From the NCBI RefSeq assembly GCF_004364635.1, contig NZ_SOAX01000003.1, forward strand, positions 435,538 to 499,537: 64,000 nt of DNA. Reading direction: 5' to 3'. Below are positions 8,480 through 16,903 of this stretch, piece after piece. Position numbers and translations under genes: made by a program. Below the pieces are notes generated by a model. The model did no database searches, was not told the origin of the DNA, and was given only the letters and a program-made list of their open reading frames with translations. The number at the start of each line of letters is the position of its first letter. Positions within the stretch are counted from its first letter, which is position 1. The DNA is from Halospina denitrificans (GTDB taxonomy: Bacteria; Pseudomonadota; Gammaproteobacteria; Pseudomonadales; Oleiphilaceae).

Positions 8480-9547
8480 TTACCGCAGCAGGGCCACGCT
8501 CTTGATCTGCGCGTAAACGTTGCTGCCCGATTCCAACCCCAGCTCCACCGCCGACTTGCGGGTGATCCGTGCCAGCATGGGCACCGTCCCGACCCTGAGG
8601 CGGACCGTGGTCTGGGCACTGCCCTCATCCACCATGGTATCAACGGTGGCGGGGAAAAGATTCAGGATGCTGGTGTCCGTGGGTCGACCCAGGGTGATGC
8701 TTACATCCCGGGCCAACACCTGTAGACGGGCGGGGCTGCCCTTGGGCAGATCCTGGCGTACGGCAACGAAACGTCCCGCCGCCGTATCCAGCCAGGTCAG
8801 GCCGAACTCCGCATCATGCCCAGCGACCGTCGCATCAATCACAGTCTCGGTATCCGGCCCGTGAGCCAGAGGCAGATCCAGGCGCGAGAACAGGGCCTTA
8901 GCGTCTCCCGTCGCTCGCGCGCGCCCTTCCTCCAACAGCACCATGTGGTCCGCCAGCCGGGCCACCTCATCCCGGGCATGGCTCACATAGATCACCGGCA
9001 TCGAAAGCTCACGGTGCAGGCGCTCCAGGTAAGGCAGTATCTCCTGTTTCCGATCCTGGTCCACAGCGGCCAACGGCTCATCAAGGAGCAGTATTGCCGG
9101 GTCCGATGCCAGCGCCCGCGCAATGGCTACCCGCTGCTGCTCCCCTCCGGAGAGCTGGTGGGGGCGGCGCTCCAGCAGGTGGCCAATACCGAGCAGTTCC
9201 ACCGCCTGGTCCAGGGCAACCGGCGGGGCGTCGTCGCCTAGCCGCCTGAGGCCATATGAGAGGTTCCGGGCCACGGTCAGGTGCGGGAACAGACTCGGCT
9301 CCTGGAACACGTACCCCAGGCGGCGTTTGTGGGTGGGCAGGAAACGCCGTTCGTCCTGCCAGCATTCGTTTCCGATCCAGAGATGGCCCCTGGCATCCCG
9401 CTCAAGGCCCGCCATAGCTCGGAGCAACGTTGTCTTGCCGCATCCGGAGGGGCCAAAAACTGCGGTAATACCCTCCTCCGGAAGGGAAAGATCCACATCG
9501 AGGGAGAAATCGCTCCGTTCAACCCGCAGCCGTGCCTCAATGCTCAT
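8480..9547 (-). CDS. modC: Molybdate ABC transporter ATP-binding protein
   Basis: This 355-residue ATPase powers molybdate import. Walker A is [12 protein letters not shown] (about 32-43), the signature is LSGGEQQR, Walker B is [12 protein letters not shown] and the switch His lies in [10 protein letters not shown]. The C-terminal third (from about residue 285) is a TOBE-type molybdate-binding regulatory domain, which distinguishes ModC from generic importers. The start codon overlaps the modB stop by four bases. Gene order on the minus strand is modA-modB-modC. No ModE-like operator was recognised upstream of modA. Confidence 0.93.
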   Translation of the reverse strand: MSIEARLRVERSDFSLDVDLSLPEEGITAVFGPSGCGKTTLLRAMAGLERDARGHLWIGNECWQDERRFLPTHKRRLGYVFQEPSLFPHLTVARNLSYGLRRLGDDAPPVALDQAVELLGIGHLLERRPHQLSGGEQQRVAIARALASDPAILLLDEPLAAVDQDRKQEILPYLERLHRELSMPVIYVSHARDEVARLADHMVLLEEGRARATGDAKALFSRLDLPLAHGPDTETVIDATVAGHDAEFGLTWLDTAAGRFVAVRQDLPKGSPARLQVLARDVSITLGRPTDTSILNLFPATVDTMVDEGSAQTTVRLRVGTVPMLARITRKSAVELGLESGSNVYAQIKSVALLR

Positions 9548-10227
9548 GGTTTGATCACCCAGAACCGGCGGTTCAGCGCGTAGACGGCCACCAGCATCAG
9601 GAAGGACATCAGCAGCAATCCGCCGGAAAGCCAGTGGGCACGGGTATAATCCAGCGCTTCCACATGGTCATAAACGGCAATGGAGACCACCTGGGTACTA
9701 CCGGGGATATTACCGCCTATCATCAGCACCACTCCGAACTCACCGAGCGTATGCGCGAACCCCAGCACGGCAGCAGTGAGGAAGCCGGGCGCAGCCAGGG
9801 GCAATGCGACCGTAAGAAAACGGTCCAGCGGGGAGGCGCGCAGCGTGGCGGCAACCTCCATGGGCCGTCGGCCCACGGCACTGAAGGCGTTCTGCAGTGG
9901 CTGGATCACAAACGGCATGGAATAGAGCACGGACCCGATCACCAACCCAGCGAAGGTAAACGCGAGCGACTGGCCGCCAAGCGCCTCCATCAGCCCACCA
10001 ACAGGGCCGGCCGGCCCCAGGGCAATCAGCAGGTAGAAGCCCAGAACCGTGGGGGGCAGCACCAGTGGCAACGCAATAATGGCCTCCACCACAAAACGGA
10101 ATCGCCAGCGCGTTCGGGCCAACCACCAGGCGAGCGGGGTGCCGACAAGCAGCAGGATCATGGTGGTGATGGTCGCCAGCTTCAGGGTTACCCAGAGCGC
10201 GGTCAGGTCAGCCTCGGTCAGAATCAT
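9544..10227 (-). CDS. modB: Molybdate ABC transporter permease
   Basis: This 227-residue inner-membrane permease has about five or six membrane helices and the cytoplasmic EAA loop ([12 protein letters not shown] and following, near residues 128-150) that docks the ATPase. Length and order of segments are typical of ModB. It overlaps modA by four bases at its start and modC by four bases at its end, so the three genes form one translationally coupled operon. Confidence 0.93.
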   Translation of the reverse strand: MILTEADLTALWVTLKLATITTMILLLVGTPLAWWLARTRWRFRFVVEAIIALPLVLPPTVLGFYLLIALGPAGPVGGLMEALGGQSLAFTFAGLVIGSVLYSMPFVIQPLQNAFSAVGRRPMEVAATLRASPLDRFLTVALPLAAPGFLTAAVLGFAHTLGEFGVVLMIGGNIPGSTQVVSIAVYDHVEALDYTRAHWLSGGLLLMSFLMLVAVYALNRRFWVIKP

Positions 10228-10979
10228 GGCGCCTCATATCCGAATTCCCGAAAAACAGCGCGGCCCTGCTCACTGCCCACAAACGCCAGGAACTCCCTGG
10301 CGGCCTGATTATCCTCGATGAGCACTGCCTGCTGGTCAATCGGGTCATGGAGCGACGATGGCACGCGCCAGCACGAGCCTTCGCCTGAGCCCCCCATCAC
10401 CTTCAGCTGCGATGCGGCTACAAAACCGAGTTCGGCATTGCCCGTTCTCACGAACTGGAAGGTCTGGGCAATATTCTCCCCCATGACCCGGCGTCCCTCG
10501 GTGGCCCCCCAGAGTCCCCGTGCCTCAAGAACCTGGCGCGCCGCACGGCCATAGGGCGCAAGCCTGGGATTGGCGAGCGCCAGGTAACGATAGCTTCCTT
10601 CCTTCAGAACCCGCCCTGCCGCATCCACATAATCCGGCTCCGGGCTCCACAGCACCAGTGCGCCCCGCGCATAGGTGAAACGGCTGCCGTCGACTGCAAC
10701 GCCTTCTTCCACCAGCCGCCGGGGACGCTCTACATCCGCCGCCAGGAAGGCATGAAAGGGAGCCCCATTGCGGATCTGTGCGTAGTGTTTACCCGTGGAG
10801 CCGAAAGCAAGAACCACCTCATGCCCGGTCTCCACCTCAAACCGCTCTGCCAGTGCCCTGGCCGCTCCCGTAACATTACTGGCGGCCGCCACGCGGATCT
10901 CATCCGCCCACAATGGGTGGGCCCCTACCAGAAAGAACAGGATGGTCAGCGCTACCAGCACCCGATTGTTACCACGCAA
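10224..10979 (-). CDS. modA: Molybdate-binding periplasmic protein
   Basis: This 251-residue substrate-binding protein has a hydrophobic signal segment (residues 7-24, ending HPLWA-DE) and the ModA opening [17 protein letters not shown], with GSTGK and the [14 protein letters not shown] oxyanion-binding region. It delivers molybdate, or tungstate, to ModBC. The annotated first codon is TTG with AAGGGA directly against it, which is poor spacing, and no nearby ATG exists. The exact start is therefore uncertain, though the signal peptide requires one close by. Confidence 0.9.
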   Translation of the reverse strand: MRGNNRVLVALTILFFLVGAHPLWADEIRVAAASNVTGAARALAERFEVETGHEVVLAFGSTGKHYAQIRNGAPFHAFLAADVERPRRLVEEGVAVDGSRFTYARGALVLWSPEPDYVDAAGRVLKEGSYRYLALANPRLAPYGRAARQVLEARGLWGATEGRRVMGENIAQTFQFVRTGNAELGFVAASQLKVMGGSGEGSCWRVPSSLHDPIDQQAVLIEDNQAAREFLAFVGSEQGRAVFREFGYEAP

Positions 10980-11051
10980 TCCCTTTCACCCCAACAATGC
11001 CGATTTCAGGCTCAAGTCTACCAGAGCTGCCTCCAACGCGGGGCGCCAAAA

Positions 11052-11060
11052 TGGTATACT
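11052..11060 (+). promoter_or_regulatory. Extended -10 promoter of the glutaredoxin gene
   Basis: TGGTATACT is an extended -10 (TGn-TATACT) with no clear -35. It predicts a start near 11067 and a leader of about 40 bases before the ATG at 11108. It lies in the region shared with the divergent modA gene. Confidence 0.45.
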
Positions 11061-11107
11061 GTCCGGCCATTCCGGAAACCATCATCCCCCAATCAACAGG
11101 GCTGTTT

Positions 11108-11506
11108 ATGCGCGTCATTATCCGCTATTTCTTCCGCACGCTGCGTCTGATCCTCACGCCGATCGTCCTTATCAATGAGAAGTTCACTACCCCCAAAGCC
11201 GTTTCCCGCAGCGCCGAGGAGCAGGCACGCGTAGAACGCACGACGCGCAACCTGGCGCTCTACCAATTCAGCGCCTGCCCGTTCTGCATCAAGGTACGCA
11301 AGGAAATGTCACGCCTGGGCCTGCCCATCGAAACCCGCGACGCCCAGCACAACGCGGAACACAAGGCAGCGCTGGAAGCCGGTGGTGGTCGGGTCAAGGT
11401 GCCGTGCCTGTTGATTGAGCACGACAACGGCGAGCAGCAGTGGCTGTACGAATCCGACGACATCAATGCCTGGCTGCGGGAGCATTTTGAGCCCCAATCA
11501 GCGTGA
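11108..11506 (+). CDS. Membrane-associated glutaredoxin-like protein
   Basis: This 132-residue protein has a hydrophobic N-terminal stretch (residues 1-22) followed by a glutaredoxin/GST-N thioredoxin fold with the redox motif CPFC at residues 57-60 and the cis-proline segment VKVPCLL near 95. Such proteins use glutathione to reduce disulfides or mixed disulfides. I chose the ATG at 11108 because it follows the extended -10 at 11052. The open frame begins at 10913, but its first 65 codons read through the promoter and the start of modA. The role of the hydrophobic N-terminus, membrane tethering or a signal, is not resolved. Confidence 0.85.
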   Translation: MRVIIRYFFRTLRLILTPIVLINEKFTTPKAVSRSAEEQARVERTTRNLALYQFSACPFCIKVRKEMSRLGLPIETRDAQHNAEHKAALEAGGGRVKVPCLLIEHDNGEQQWLYESDDINAWLREHFEPQSA

Positions 11507-11605
11507 AAGACTTGCAAATGGATGCGAATTGACGCGACAGTAATGGCACAGCCTTGGCAATACTCGTAGTATGTTGGGCATGGATCAAAAGCAAGGAATT
11601 GCTGC

Positions 11606-13147
11606 ATGCTGCGTCAGGTCTCGCGTTTCACCGGCTTATTGTGCCTGCTCACCACGACCGTCTGGGCCGGCGATCTTGATTTCAGCGCCCTGAGTGACAG
11701 GGCGCAAAAGCTCGCTGAACAGCCCTATGCGGCGCCGCCTCAGCGCATCCCCGAATTCCTGCTGAACCTGGATTTTCACACCTATCACAGCATTCGCTTC
11801 AAGCCGGAGCACAGCCTTTGGCGGGAAGCCGATTCCAACTTCCAGGTTATGCTCGTGCCGCCCGGCCTGAATTATTCCCACCAGGTGCCGATCAATATTA
11901 TTGACTCGGAGGGCACCCATCCCGTGCCCTTCGACAAGAGCCACTTCACGTACCCCGATCAGGAGATCGAGAAACGAACCCCCTCCGATCTTGGCTATGC
12001 CGGCTTTAAGCTGACATTCCCCTTCAACGAGCCAGAAACCCAGAATCAGTTCCTGGTGTTTATCGGAGCCAGCTATTTCCGGGCAGTGGGGCGGAACAAC
12101 AACTTCGGGCTCTCCAGCCGGGGGCTGGCAATCAATACCGGAATGCCCAGCGGCGAGAAGTTCCCCTCCTTCGTGGAATTCTGGCTCGAACGGCCGGCAC
12201 CGGATGCCACCTCGATGCGGATCTACGGCCTGTTGGATGGGGAGTATATAACCGGCGCTTACCGCTTCACCGTCACGCCAGGGGAAACCACCCGCGTCAA
12301 GGTCAAATCCAGGCTGTTTCCACGCCAGAGCCCCCAGTTGCTGGGCATAGCACCCTTAACCAGCATGTTCTATTACGGAAACCATGGAGGAAAGCCCCAG
12401 GGCGAGTGGCGTCCGGAAGTGCATGACTCGGATGGACTTCTCATTCATGACGGTGAATCCGGGGAGTGGCTCTGGCACCCGCTGCGTAACCCGGCGACCC
12501 TGGCCATGGATTACTTCCAGACGACAGACGTCCGGGGTTTCGGGTTGATCCAACGCGACCAGTCCTTTCACAGCTATATGGACCCGGAAACGCATTACCA
12601 GAGCCGCCCCAGCGCCTGGATCGAGCCCGAAGGCCAGTGGGGCGAGGGCCAGGTGGTTCTCGTACAACTGCCCACCTCGGACGAAACCAACGACAATATT
12701 GTTGCCTTCTGGTCCCCCGGGAAGAAAGTTTCCGGGAAGCAGCCGCTGGACTTCACCTATACCTTTCATTTCGGTGACTCACGAGTGCCGGACGAGCCCA
12801 TGGCCCGGGTCGTGGATACCTTTGTTGGCGATGGCTCCCGGATCGGAGGTGGCAATGAGGTTGGTGCGGTGCGGATCATTGTGGATTTCGCCGGAGGTCC
12901 GCTGTCTCCTCTAGAAGAAGGTGCCCAGGTGGTGGGCGATGTCTCCGTTCAGGACGGCGGCGAAATCATCGAGCAGTTCGTGGAGTACATTCCGCAGCTC
13001 AACCGCTGGCGCCTGTCGATCCTGGCACGGCCCGATGGAACCTCCGCTATGTTCCTGAGGGCCTTCCTTCGACAGAACGAAAAGACCCTGAGCGAAACCT
13101 GGACCTACAGGCTCCCGCAAGGCAGCGAGACATTCAATAACGGCTAG
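11606..13147 (+). CDS. opgG: Periplasmic glucan biosynthesis protein G/D
   Basis: This 513-residue protein has a signal peptide (residues 1-22, ending VWAGD) and the OpgG/MdoG fold. Recognisable blocks are NLDFHTYHSIRF, the VFIGASYFRAVG segment and FWLERPAPD, and a C-terminal Ig-like domain. In the family it acts in the periplasm on the glucan backbone made by OpgH, producing osmoregulated periplasmic glucans. A good AAGGA lies eight bases upstream of the ATG. It is followed by a small gene and opgH in a tight operon. OpgG and its paralogue OpgD are not separable with certainty by eye. Confidence 0.92.
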   Translation: MLRQVSRFTGLLCLLTTTVWAGDLDFSALSDRAQKLAEQPYAAPPQRIPEFLLNLDFHTYHSIRFKPEHSLWREADSNFQVMLVPPGLNYSHQVPINIIDSEGTHPVPFDKSHFTYPDQEIEKRTPSDLGYAGFKLTFPFNEPETQNQFLVFIGASYFRAVGRNNNFGLSSRGLAINTGMPSGEKFPSFVEFWLERPAPDATSMRIYGLLDGEYITGAYRFTVTPGETTRVKVKSRLFPRQSPQLLGIAPLTSMFYYGNHGGKPQGEWRPEVHDSDGLLIHDGESGEWLWHPLRNPATLAMDYFQTTDVRGFGLIQRDQSFHSYMDPETHYQSRPSAWIEPEGQWGEGQVVLVQLPTSDETNDNIVAFWSPGKKVSGKQPLDFTYTFHFGDSRVPDEPMARVVDTFVGDGSRIGGGNEVGAVRIIVDFAGGPLSPLEEGAQVVGDVSVQDGGEIIEQFVEYIPQLNRWRLSILARPDGTSAMFLRAFLRQNEKTLSETWTYRLPQGSETFNNG

Positions 13148-13161
13148 TTAAGGAGGACAGG

Positions 13162-13413
13162 ATGCGAGCCGCTAGAAGCGTGGACACTCTGGAACGGGTT
13201 CTGGCCTATATGGAAGAGTCAGGAATACCGATAACCCGGGAGGTGGAAAAAGAGGTTGTTAAAACAATCATAGGTGCGCTGGAGCGCAACGAGGATGACC
13301 TTTTCGAGACAGTCATGACCACTGTAGCAAACCGGTTTTCCCTTGCCTCACCCCACCAGCCGCCACCAACCCCGCCGATAAAACGGGGCAGCATCGGCTA
13401 TGGGGACTACTGA
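13162..13413 (+). CDS. Small protein between opgG and opgH, unknown function
   Basis: This 83-residue ORF is well supported as a gene: AAGGAGGACAGG precedes its ATG, and its stop overlaps the opgH start in a TGATG arrangement. The first 60 residues are amphipathic and helical, with TLERVLAYMEESGIPITREVEKEVV and repeated acidic/basic heptads; the tail PPPTPPIKRGS is proline-rich and probably disordered. There is no signal peptide or membrane segment, so it should be cytosolic and could contact the cytosolic parts of OpgH. I do not recognise a family. The canonical enterobacterial operon lacks this gene. Confidence 0.7.
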   Translation: MRAARSVDTLERVLAYMEESGIPITREVEKEVVKTIIGALERNEDDLFETVMTTVANRFSLASPHQPPPTPPIKRGSIGYGDY

Positions 13414-15596
13414 TGACCGGGCAGATCCCGCTCCTCACCCTTGCCCAGGCAGAACCAGCGGCGCATCAATGGCGCCGCACTGCCACGCTGCGCCGGGCAC
13501 TGATAACAGTGGTTATCCTTGCGCAGACGCTCGTTGCCACCTACTTCATGCTCTGGATACTCCCCTACCATGGCAGTACCTACGTGGAACTGGGCATGGT
13601 TGTTACCTTTGCCATCCTCTTTGCCTGGATTTCAGTGGGTTTCTGGATTGGCGTCCTGGGTTTCTATTACCGGCGCCGGGGCGGGGATCCACTATCACTG
13701 CTTAACCAGCATTCCGAAGTAACCCTCTGCAGCACCCCGCTGGCGCGAACCGCTATTGTCATGCCGATTTACCACGAAACCGTGGAACGGTGTTTCGGGG
13801 GCATCAAGACACTGTACCGAAGCCTGGAACGAACCGGGCAGTTGCACCACTTCGATTTCTACATCCTGTCAGACAGCCGTGACCCGGATGTATGGCTCCG
13901 GGAACAGACCGCCTGGACCTCGCTGTGCGCCGAACTCGGCGCCGACAACCGGCTTTTCTACCGGCGGCGCACCCTCAACCTGAACTACAAGAGCGGCAAC
14001 GTCGCGGACTTTCTGCGCCGCTGGGGGCGGCTCTACGACTACATGGTCGTGGTTGACGCCGACAGCCTGATGGAAGGCCGGACCCTGGTCCGGATGGTAC
14101 AGCTGATGCAGCGTCACCCGCAGGTAGGCATCCTTCAGAGCAGCCCCACCCTGATGAACGGGCAATCGCTCTTCGCCCGGGTCCAGCAGTTTGCCAACCA
14201 GCTCTACGGGCCACTGTTCACCACGGGTTTGGCCGCCATCCAACTCGGGGACGCCGCCTTCTGGGGCCATAACGCCATCATCCGTGTCCATGCCTTCTCA
14301 GGGCACTGTGGTTTGAGAAAGCTCCCGGGATGGGGCCTGTTCAGGGGCCCGGTCATGAGCCACGATTTCGCTGAAGCGGCCTACATGGGGCGCAGCGGCT
14401 ACGAAGTCTGGCTGGAACCGGCGCTCACCGGGAGTTACGAAGAATCCCCGCCAACGCTGGTGGACGAACTTGGCCGGGACAGGCGCTGGGCCAAGGGCAA
14501 TATGCAGCACCTCTGGCTGATGCTGCGCAGCAAGCGGCTGCGCTTCGCTCACCGCATGGCCTTTCTCAATGGCATCATGGCCTACCTGGCCTCGCCGTTG
14601 TGGCTTTGCTTCCTGATACTGACAACCATCGAGACCACCCGCCTCACCCTATGGCCCATTGACTACTTCCCGGACCGACATCAACTCTTCCCACTGTGGC
14701 CTGAGTGGCACCCGGAATGGGCCATCGGTCTGGTCGGAACCACCCTCGCGCTCCTGTTCCTGCCCAAGTTTCTGGCCGTGGCAGACGCCCTCCTCAGTGG
14801 TCGAGCACGGGATTTCGGAGGGGGGTTCAAACTCCAGAAGAGTGTCTTTCTTGAGATCATTATCTCAGCGCTGCTGGCGCCTATCCGGATGCTGTCCCAT
14901 ACCCATTACGTGCTTGAGGCACTCCTGAACCGTGCCCTGAGCTGGGCAGGCCAGAACCGTTCCCTTGAGACCAGTTGGCGGGCGGCCTTCCTGAACCAGG
15001 CACCCGGAACACTCATAGCACTGAGTTGGTCGTCCTTCGCCTGGTGGCTGGATCCCATGTTTTTCCTTTGGTCCCTGCCCGTCGCGATGCCGCTTATTCT
15101 GGCGGCCCCGACCTCGGTCATTCTCAGCCGCACCCAGCTCGGCCTGGACGCACGCGAAGGGGGATGGCTGCTGATCCCGGAGGAGACCAGAGGTTCCCGC
15201 CTGCTGGACGATCTCAATCCTCCCTTGAGTCTACCCGGCGAAGCGCTGCACGAATCCGCGTTTGAGGGGGCGGTTCTCCATCCATACCTCAACGCCATAC
15301 ACCGACATCTGGCCCGCCCCCGCTCCGGCAAGGCACGTCGGGCGCACCTGGATGAGCTGTGCGGGAAGTGCCTCGAACTGGGGCCGGACTACCTGGACAG
15401 GCGGGAAAAAAGCCTGCTGGCGCAGGATTCGATCTCACTCGAACGGCTGCACCAACAGGCCTGGCGAGCCCCGGAGGACTCTCCGTGGCGCCGTCTGATC
15501 GACGAGCACGACCTCAGCCGACGACCGGTACACCAATCCAGGCCGGATGCAGCCAGATCGCAAAGATCACATAGATCGCCAGCCCCAGCACAATAA
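13413..15596 (+). CDS. opgH: Glucans biosynthesis glucosyltransferase H
   Basis: This 727-residue inner-membrane glycosyltransferase uses UDP-glucose to make the linear beta-1,2-glucan backbone. The GT2 core runs from about residue 100 to 380, with VVVDADS (the metal-binding DxD), SHDFAEA and the RDRRWAKGN form of the QxxRW motif. Two membrane helices precede it (28-80) and several follow (380-580). The start overlaps the upstream small gene by one base. The C-terminal tail after about residue 690 is basic and Ser/Pro-rich, and its last 83 bases are overlapped by the convergent NnrU gene. Confidence 0.93.
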   Translation: MTGQIPLLTLAQAEPAAHQWRRTATLRRALITVVILAQTLVATYFMLWILPYHGSTYVELGMVVTFAILFAWISVGFWIGVLGFYYRRRGGDPLSLLNQHSEVTLCSTPLARTAIVMPIYHETVERCFGGIKTLYRSLERTGQLHHFDFYILSDSRDPDVWLREQTAWTSLCAELGADNRLFYRRRTLNLNYKSGNVADFLRRWGRLYDYMVVVDADSLMEGRTLVRMVQLMQRHPQVGILQSSPTLMNGQSLFARVQQFANQLYGPLFTTGLAAIQLGDAAFWGHNAIIRVHAFSGHCGLRKLPGWGLFRGPVMSHDFAEAAYMGRSGYEVWLEPALTGSYEESPPTLVDELGRDRRWAKGNMQHLWLMLRSKRLRFAHRMAFLNGIMAYLASPLWLCFLILTTIETTRLTLWPIDYFPDRHQLFPLWPEWHPEWAIGLVGTTLALLFLPKFLAVADALLSGRARDFGGGFKLQKSVFLEIIISALLAPIRMLSHTHYVLEALLNRALSWAGQNRSLETSWRAAFLNQAPGTLIALSWSSFAWWLDPMFFLWSLPVAMPLILAAPTSVILSRTQLGLDAREGGWLLIPEETRGSRLLDDLNPPLSLPGEALHESAFEGAVLHPYLNAIHRHLARPRSGKARRAHLDELCGKCLELGPDYLDRREKSLLAQDSISLERLHQQAWRAPEDSPWRRLIDEHDLSRRPVHQSRPDAARSQRSHRSPAPAQ

Positions 15597-16086
15597 CGAT
15601 CGCGTCATTGAAGCGCGAGGCCGGAAGACGGGGGATATCCCTTGGGGTGCGGCGCTTGAGCGATATGCGGTCGGCCACCGCCCAGGCGAGGAAGCCACCG
15701 AACAGCAGCACGTCCGCCAGCATGCCGTTGGCCAGGAGGTGGCCGAGTGCCCAGGCTTTCACGGCCACCAGCATGGGATGCTTGAGGGTGCTGCTGATTT
15801 TGCCGGGAAAGTAGGTTGCGATAAACATGGGGAACGCGACCAGCATCAGCAGCATGGTGATGTGCGACATCCAGGCCGGCGCTGTATAGAGCACCACCGG
15901 ATCCATGCGTGTGGCACCGTAACCCTTGATGATGAGCACCAGGCCGATGATCGCAATCACCGAGAAAATGCCCTTGAAGGGCCATTCCCCGAGGCTCCGC
16001 ACCATGGCGTCGCGTTTGCCCGGGGCAACGATGGAGAGTGAATGGATTCCGAGAAAGAGTACCAGGCCGAGCACCAATAGTGTCAT
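15514..16086 (-). CDS. NnrU family membrane protein
   Basis: This 190-residue protein has about five hydrophobic segments and NnrU features: HSLSIVAPGKRDAMVRSLGEWPFKG at the N-terminus, the polar-membrane GYGATRMDP segment, and HLLANGMLADVLLFGGF. NnrU homologues occur with nitrite and nitric oxide reductases and with isoprenoid-pathway genes; their activity is uncertain, and neither set is adjacent here. AAGGA lies eight bases before the ATG. Its final 83 bases overlap the end of opgH on the other strand, an unusually long convergent overlap, so each reading frame constrains the other. Confidence 0.82.
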   Translation of the reverse strand: MTLLVLGLVLFLGIHSLSIVAPGKRDAMVRSLGEWPFKGIFSVIAIIGLVLIIKGYGATRMDPVVLYTAPAWMSHITMLLMLVAFPMFIATYFPGKISSTLKHPMLVAVKAWALGHLLANGMLADVLLFGGFLAWAVADRISLKRRTPRDIPRLPASRFNDAIVIVLGLAIYVIFAIWLHPAWIGVPVVG

Positions 16087-16207
16087 GACGTCATTCCTTG
16101 TTGTGGTTCAATCATTTATGGCACCCGAACACACTACCCTGAAACACAATATCCGCAACCCCTGAAACAGGGAAAGCGGGGCAGGTGGCCCCGCTCCGCC
16201 ATCCCCA

Positions 16208-16900
16208 TCAGCGAAGAACGCCCCGCTTCTCCAGGCGCTCCATGTTGTTGACCATCGCCCAGCGCCCACCGTTTTCCTCGACCCGTTTTTCCCAGGAAGC
16301 CAGGCGCTGTTCGTATTCCTGCGGGTTCTCGTTATCACTGCGCTGGCGCTTCACGTTGATCGCCACCACCTGAACGTCACTCAGGTTCAGCTTCATGTCA
16401 CGCTCAAGCCTGGGCGGCACGTCCTCGTGCAGGTCCGACAGGAGAAACAGGTGCTTCTCTCCGGCATCAACCTGTTCCAGGTAGTCCCGCGCCAGCAGCA
16501 CACCGCCAGTGATATCGCTGTGGTAGCTGGGCGTCTGGAAATTCTCCATGAACCCGGTGACTCGCCGCTGGAAGACCCGCTTCTGCTGACTGGCGACACT
16601 GGGGCGCTCGTCAAAAGTCACCTGGGCAACGATGTTGCGCTCGGTGAAGCTGCTGTTGTCGATGAAGCCGACCGCCAGCGAGTCCCCGGTGTCCAGCTGT
16701 GACAGCAGGTAGTTGGTCAGCCGGCGCGCCTGGTCCCGCTCGGCGGCATAGCTGTCGGAAATATCCATCAGGACAAAGGCCGCCCGGCTGTGGTTGGTTG
16801 GTTCAGCGCATCCGAACAGCAACAGGCTCAGCAGCACGGCGGTGATCAGGCGCAGCCCCTGAAGGGCCACGCGTATTTTGGGGTTGGTTACATCGATCAT
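16208..16900 (-). CDS. VWA-like lipoprotein
   Basis: This 230-residue protein begins with a hydrophobic segment and a lipobox LLFGC (residues 27-31), predicting a lipid-anchored periplasmic protein. The mature part looks like a von Willebrand factor A domain: a MIDAS-like DISDS at 45-49, a Thr-containing SDITGG near 130 and FLLSDLHED near 155 in the place of the conserved Asp. It follows the coiled-coil membrane protein gene by three bases, with a GGGAGG ribosome site inside that gene, so the two are translationally coupled. VWA proteins assemble metal-dependent protein contacts; the partner is unknown and the upstream membrane protein is the obvious candidate. Confidence 0.65.
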   Translation of the reverse strand: MIDVTNPKIRVALQGLRLITAVLLSLLLFGCAEPTNHSRAAFVLMDISDSYAAERDQARRLTNYLLSQLDTGDSLAVGFIDNSSFTERNIVAQVTFDERPSVASQQKRVFQRRVTGFMENFQTPSYHSDITGGVLLARDYLEQVDAGEKHLFLLSDLHEDVPPRLERDMKLNLSDVQVVAINVKRQRSDNENPQEYEQRLASWEKRVEENGGRWAMVNNMERLEKRGVLR

Positions 16901-16903
16901 GGC

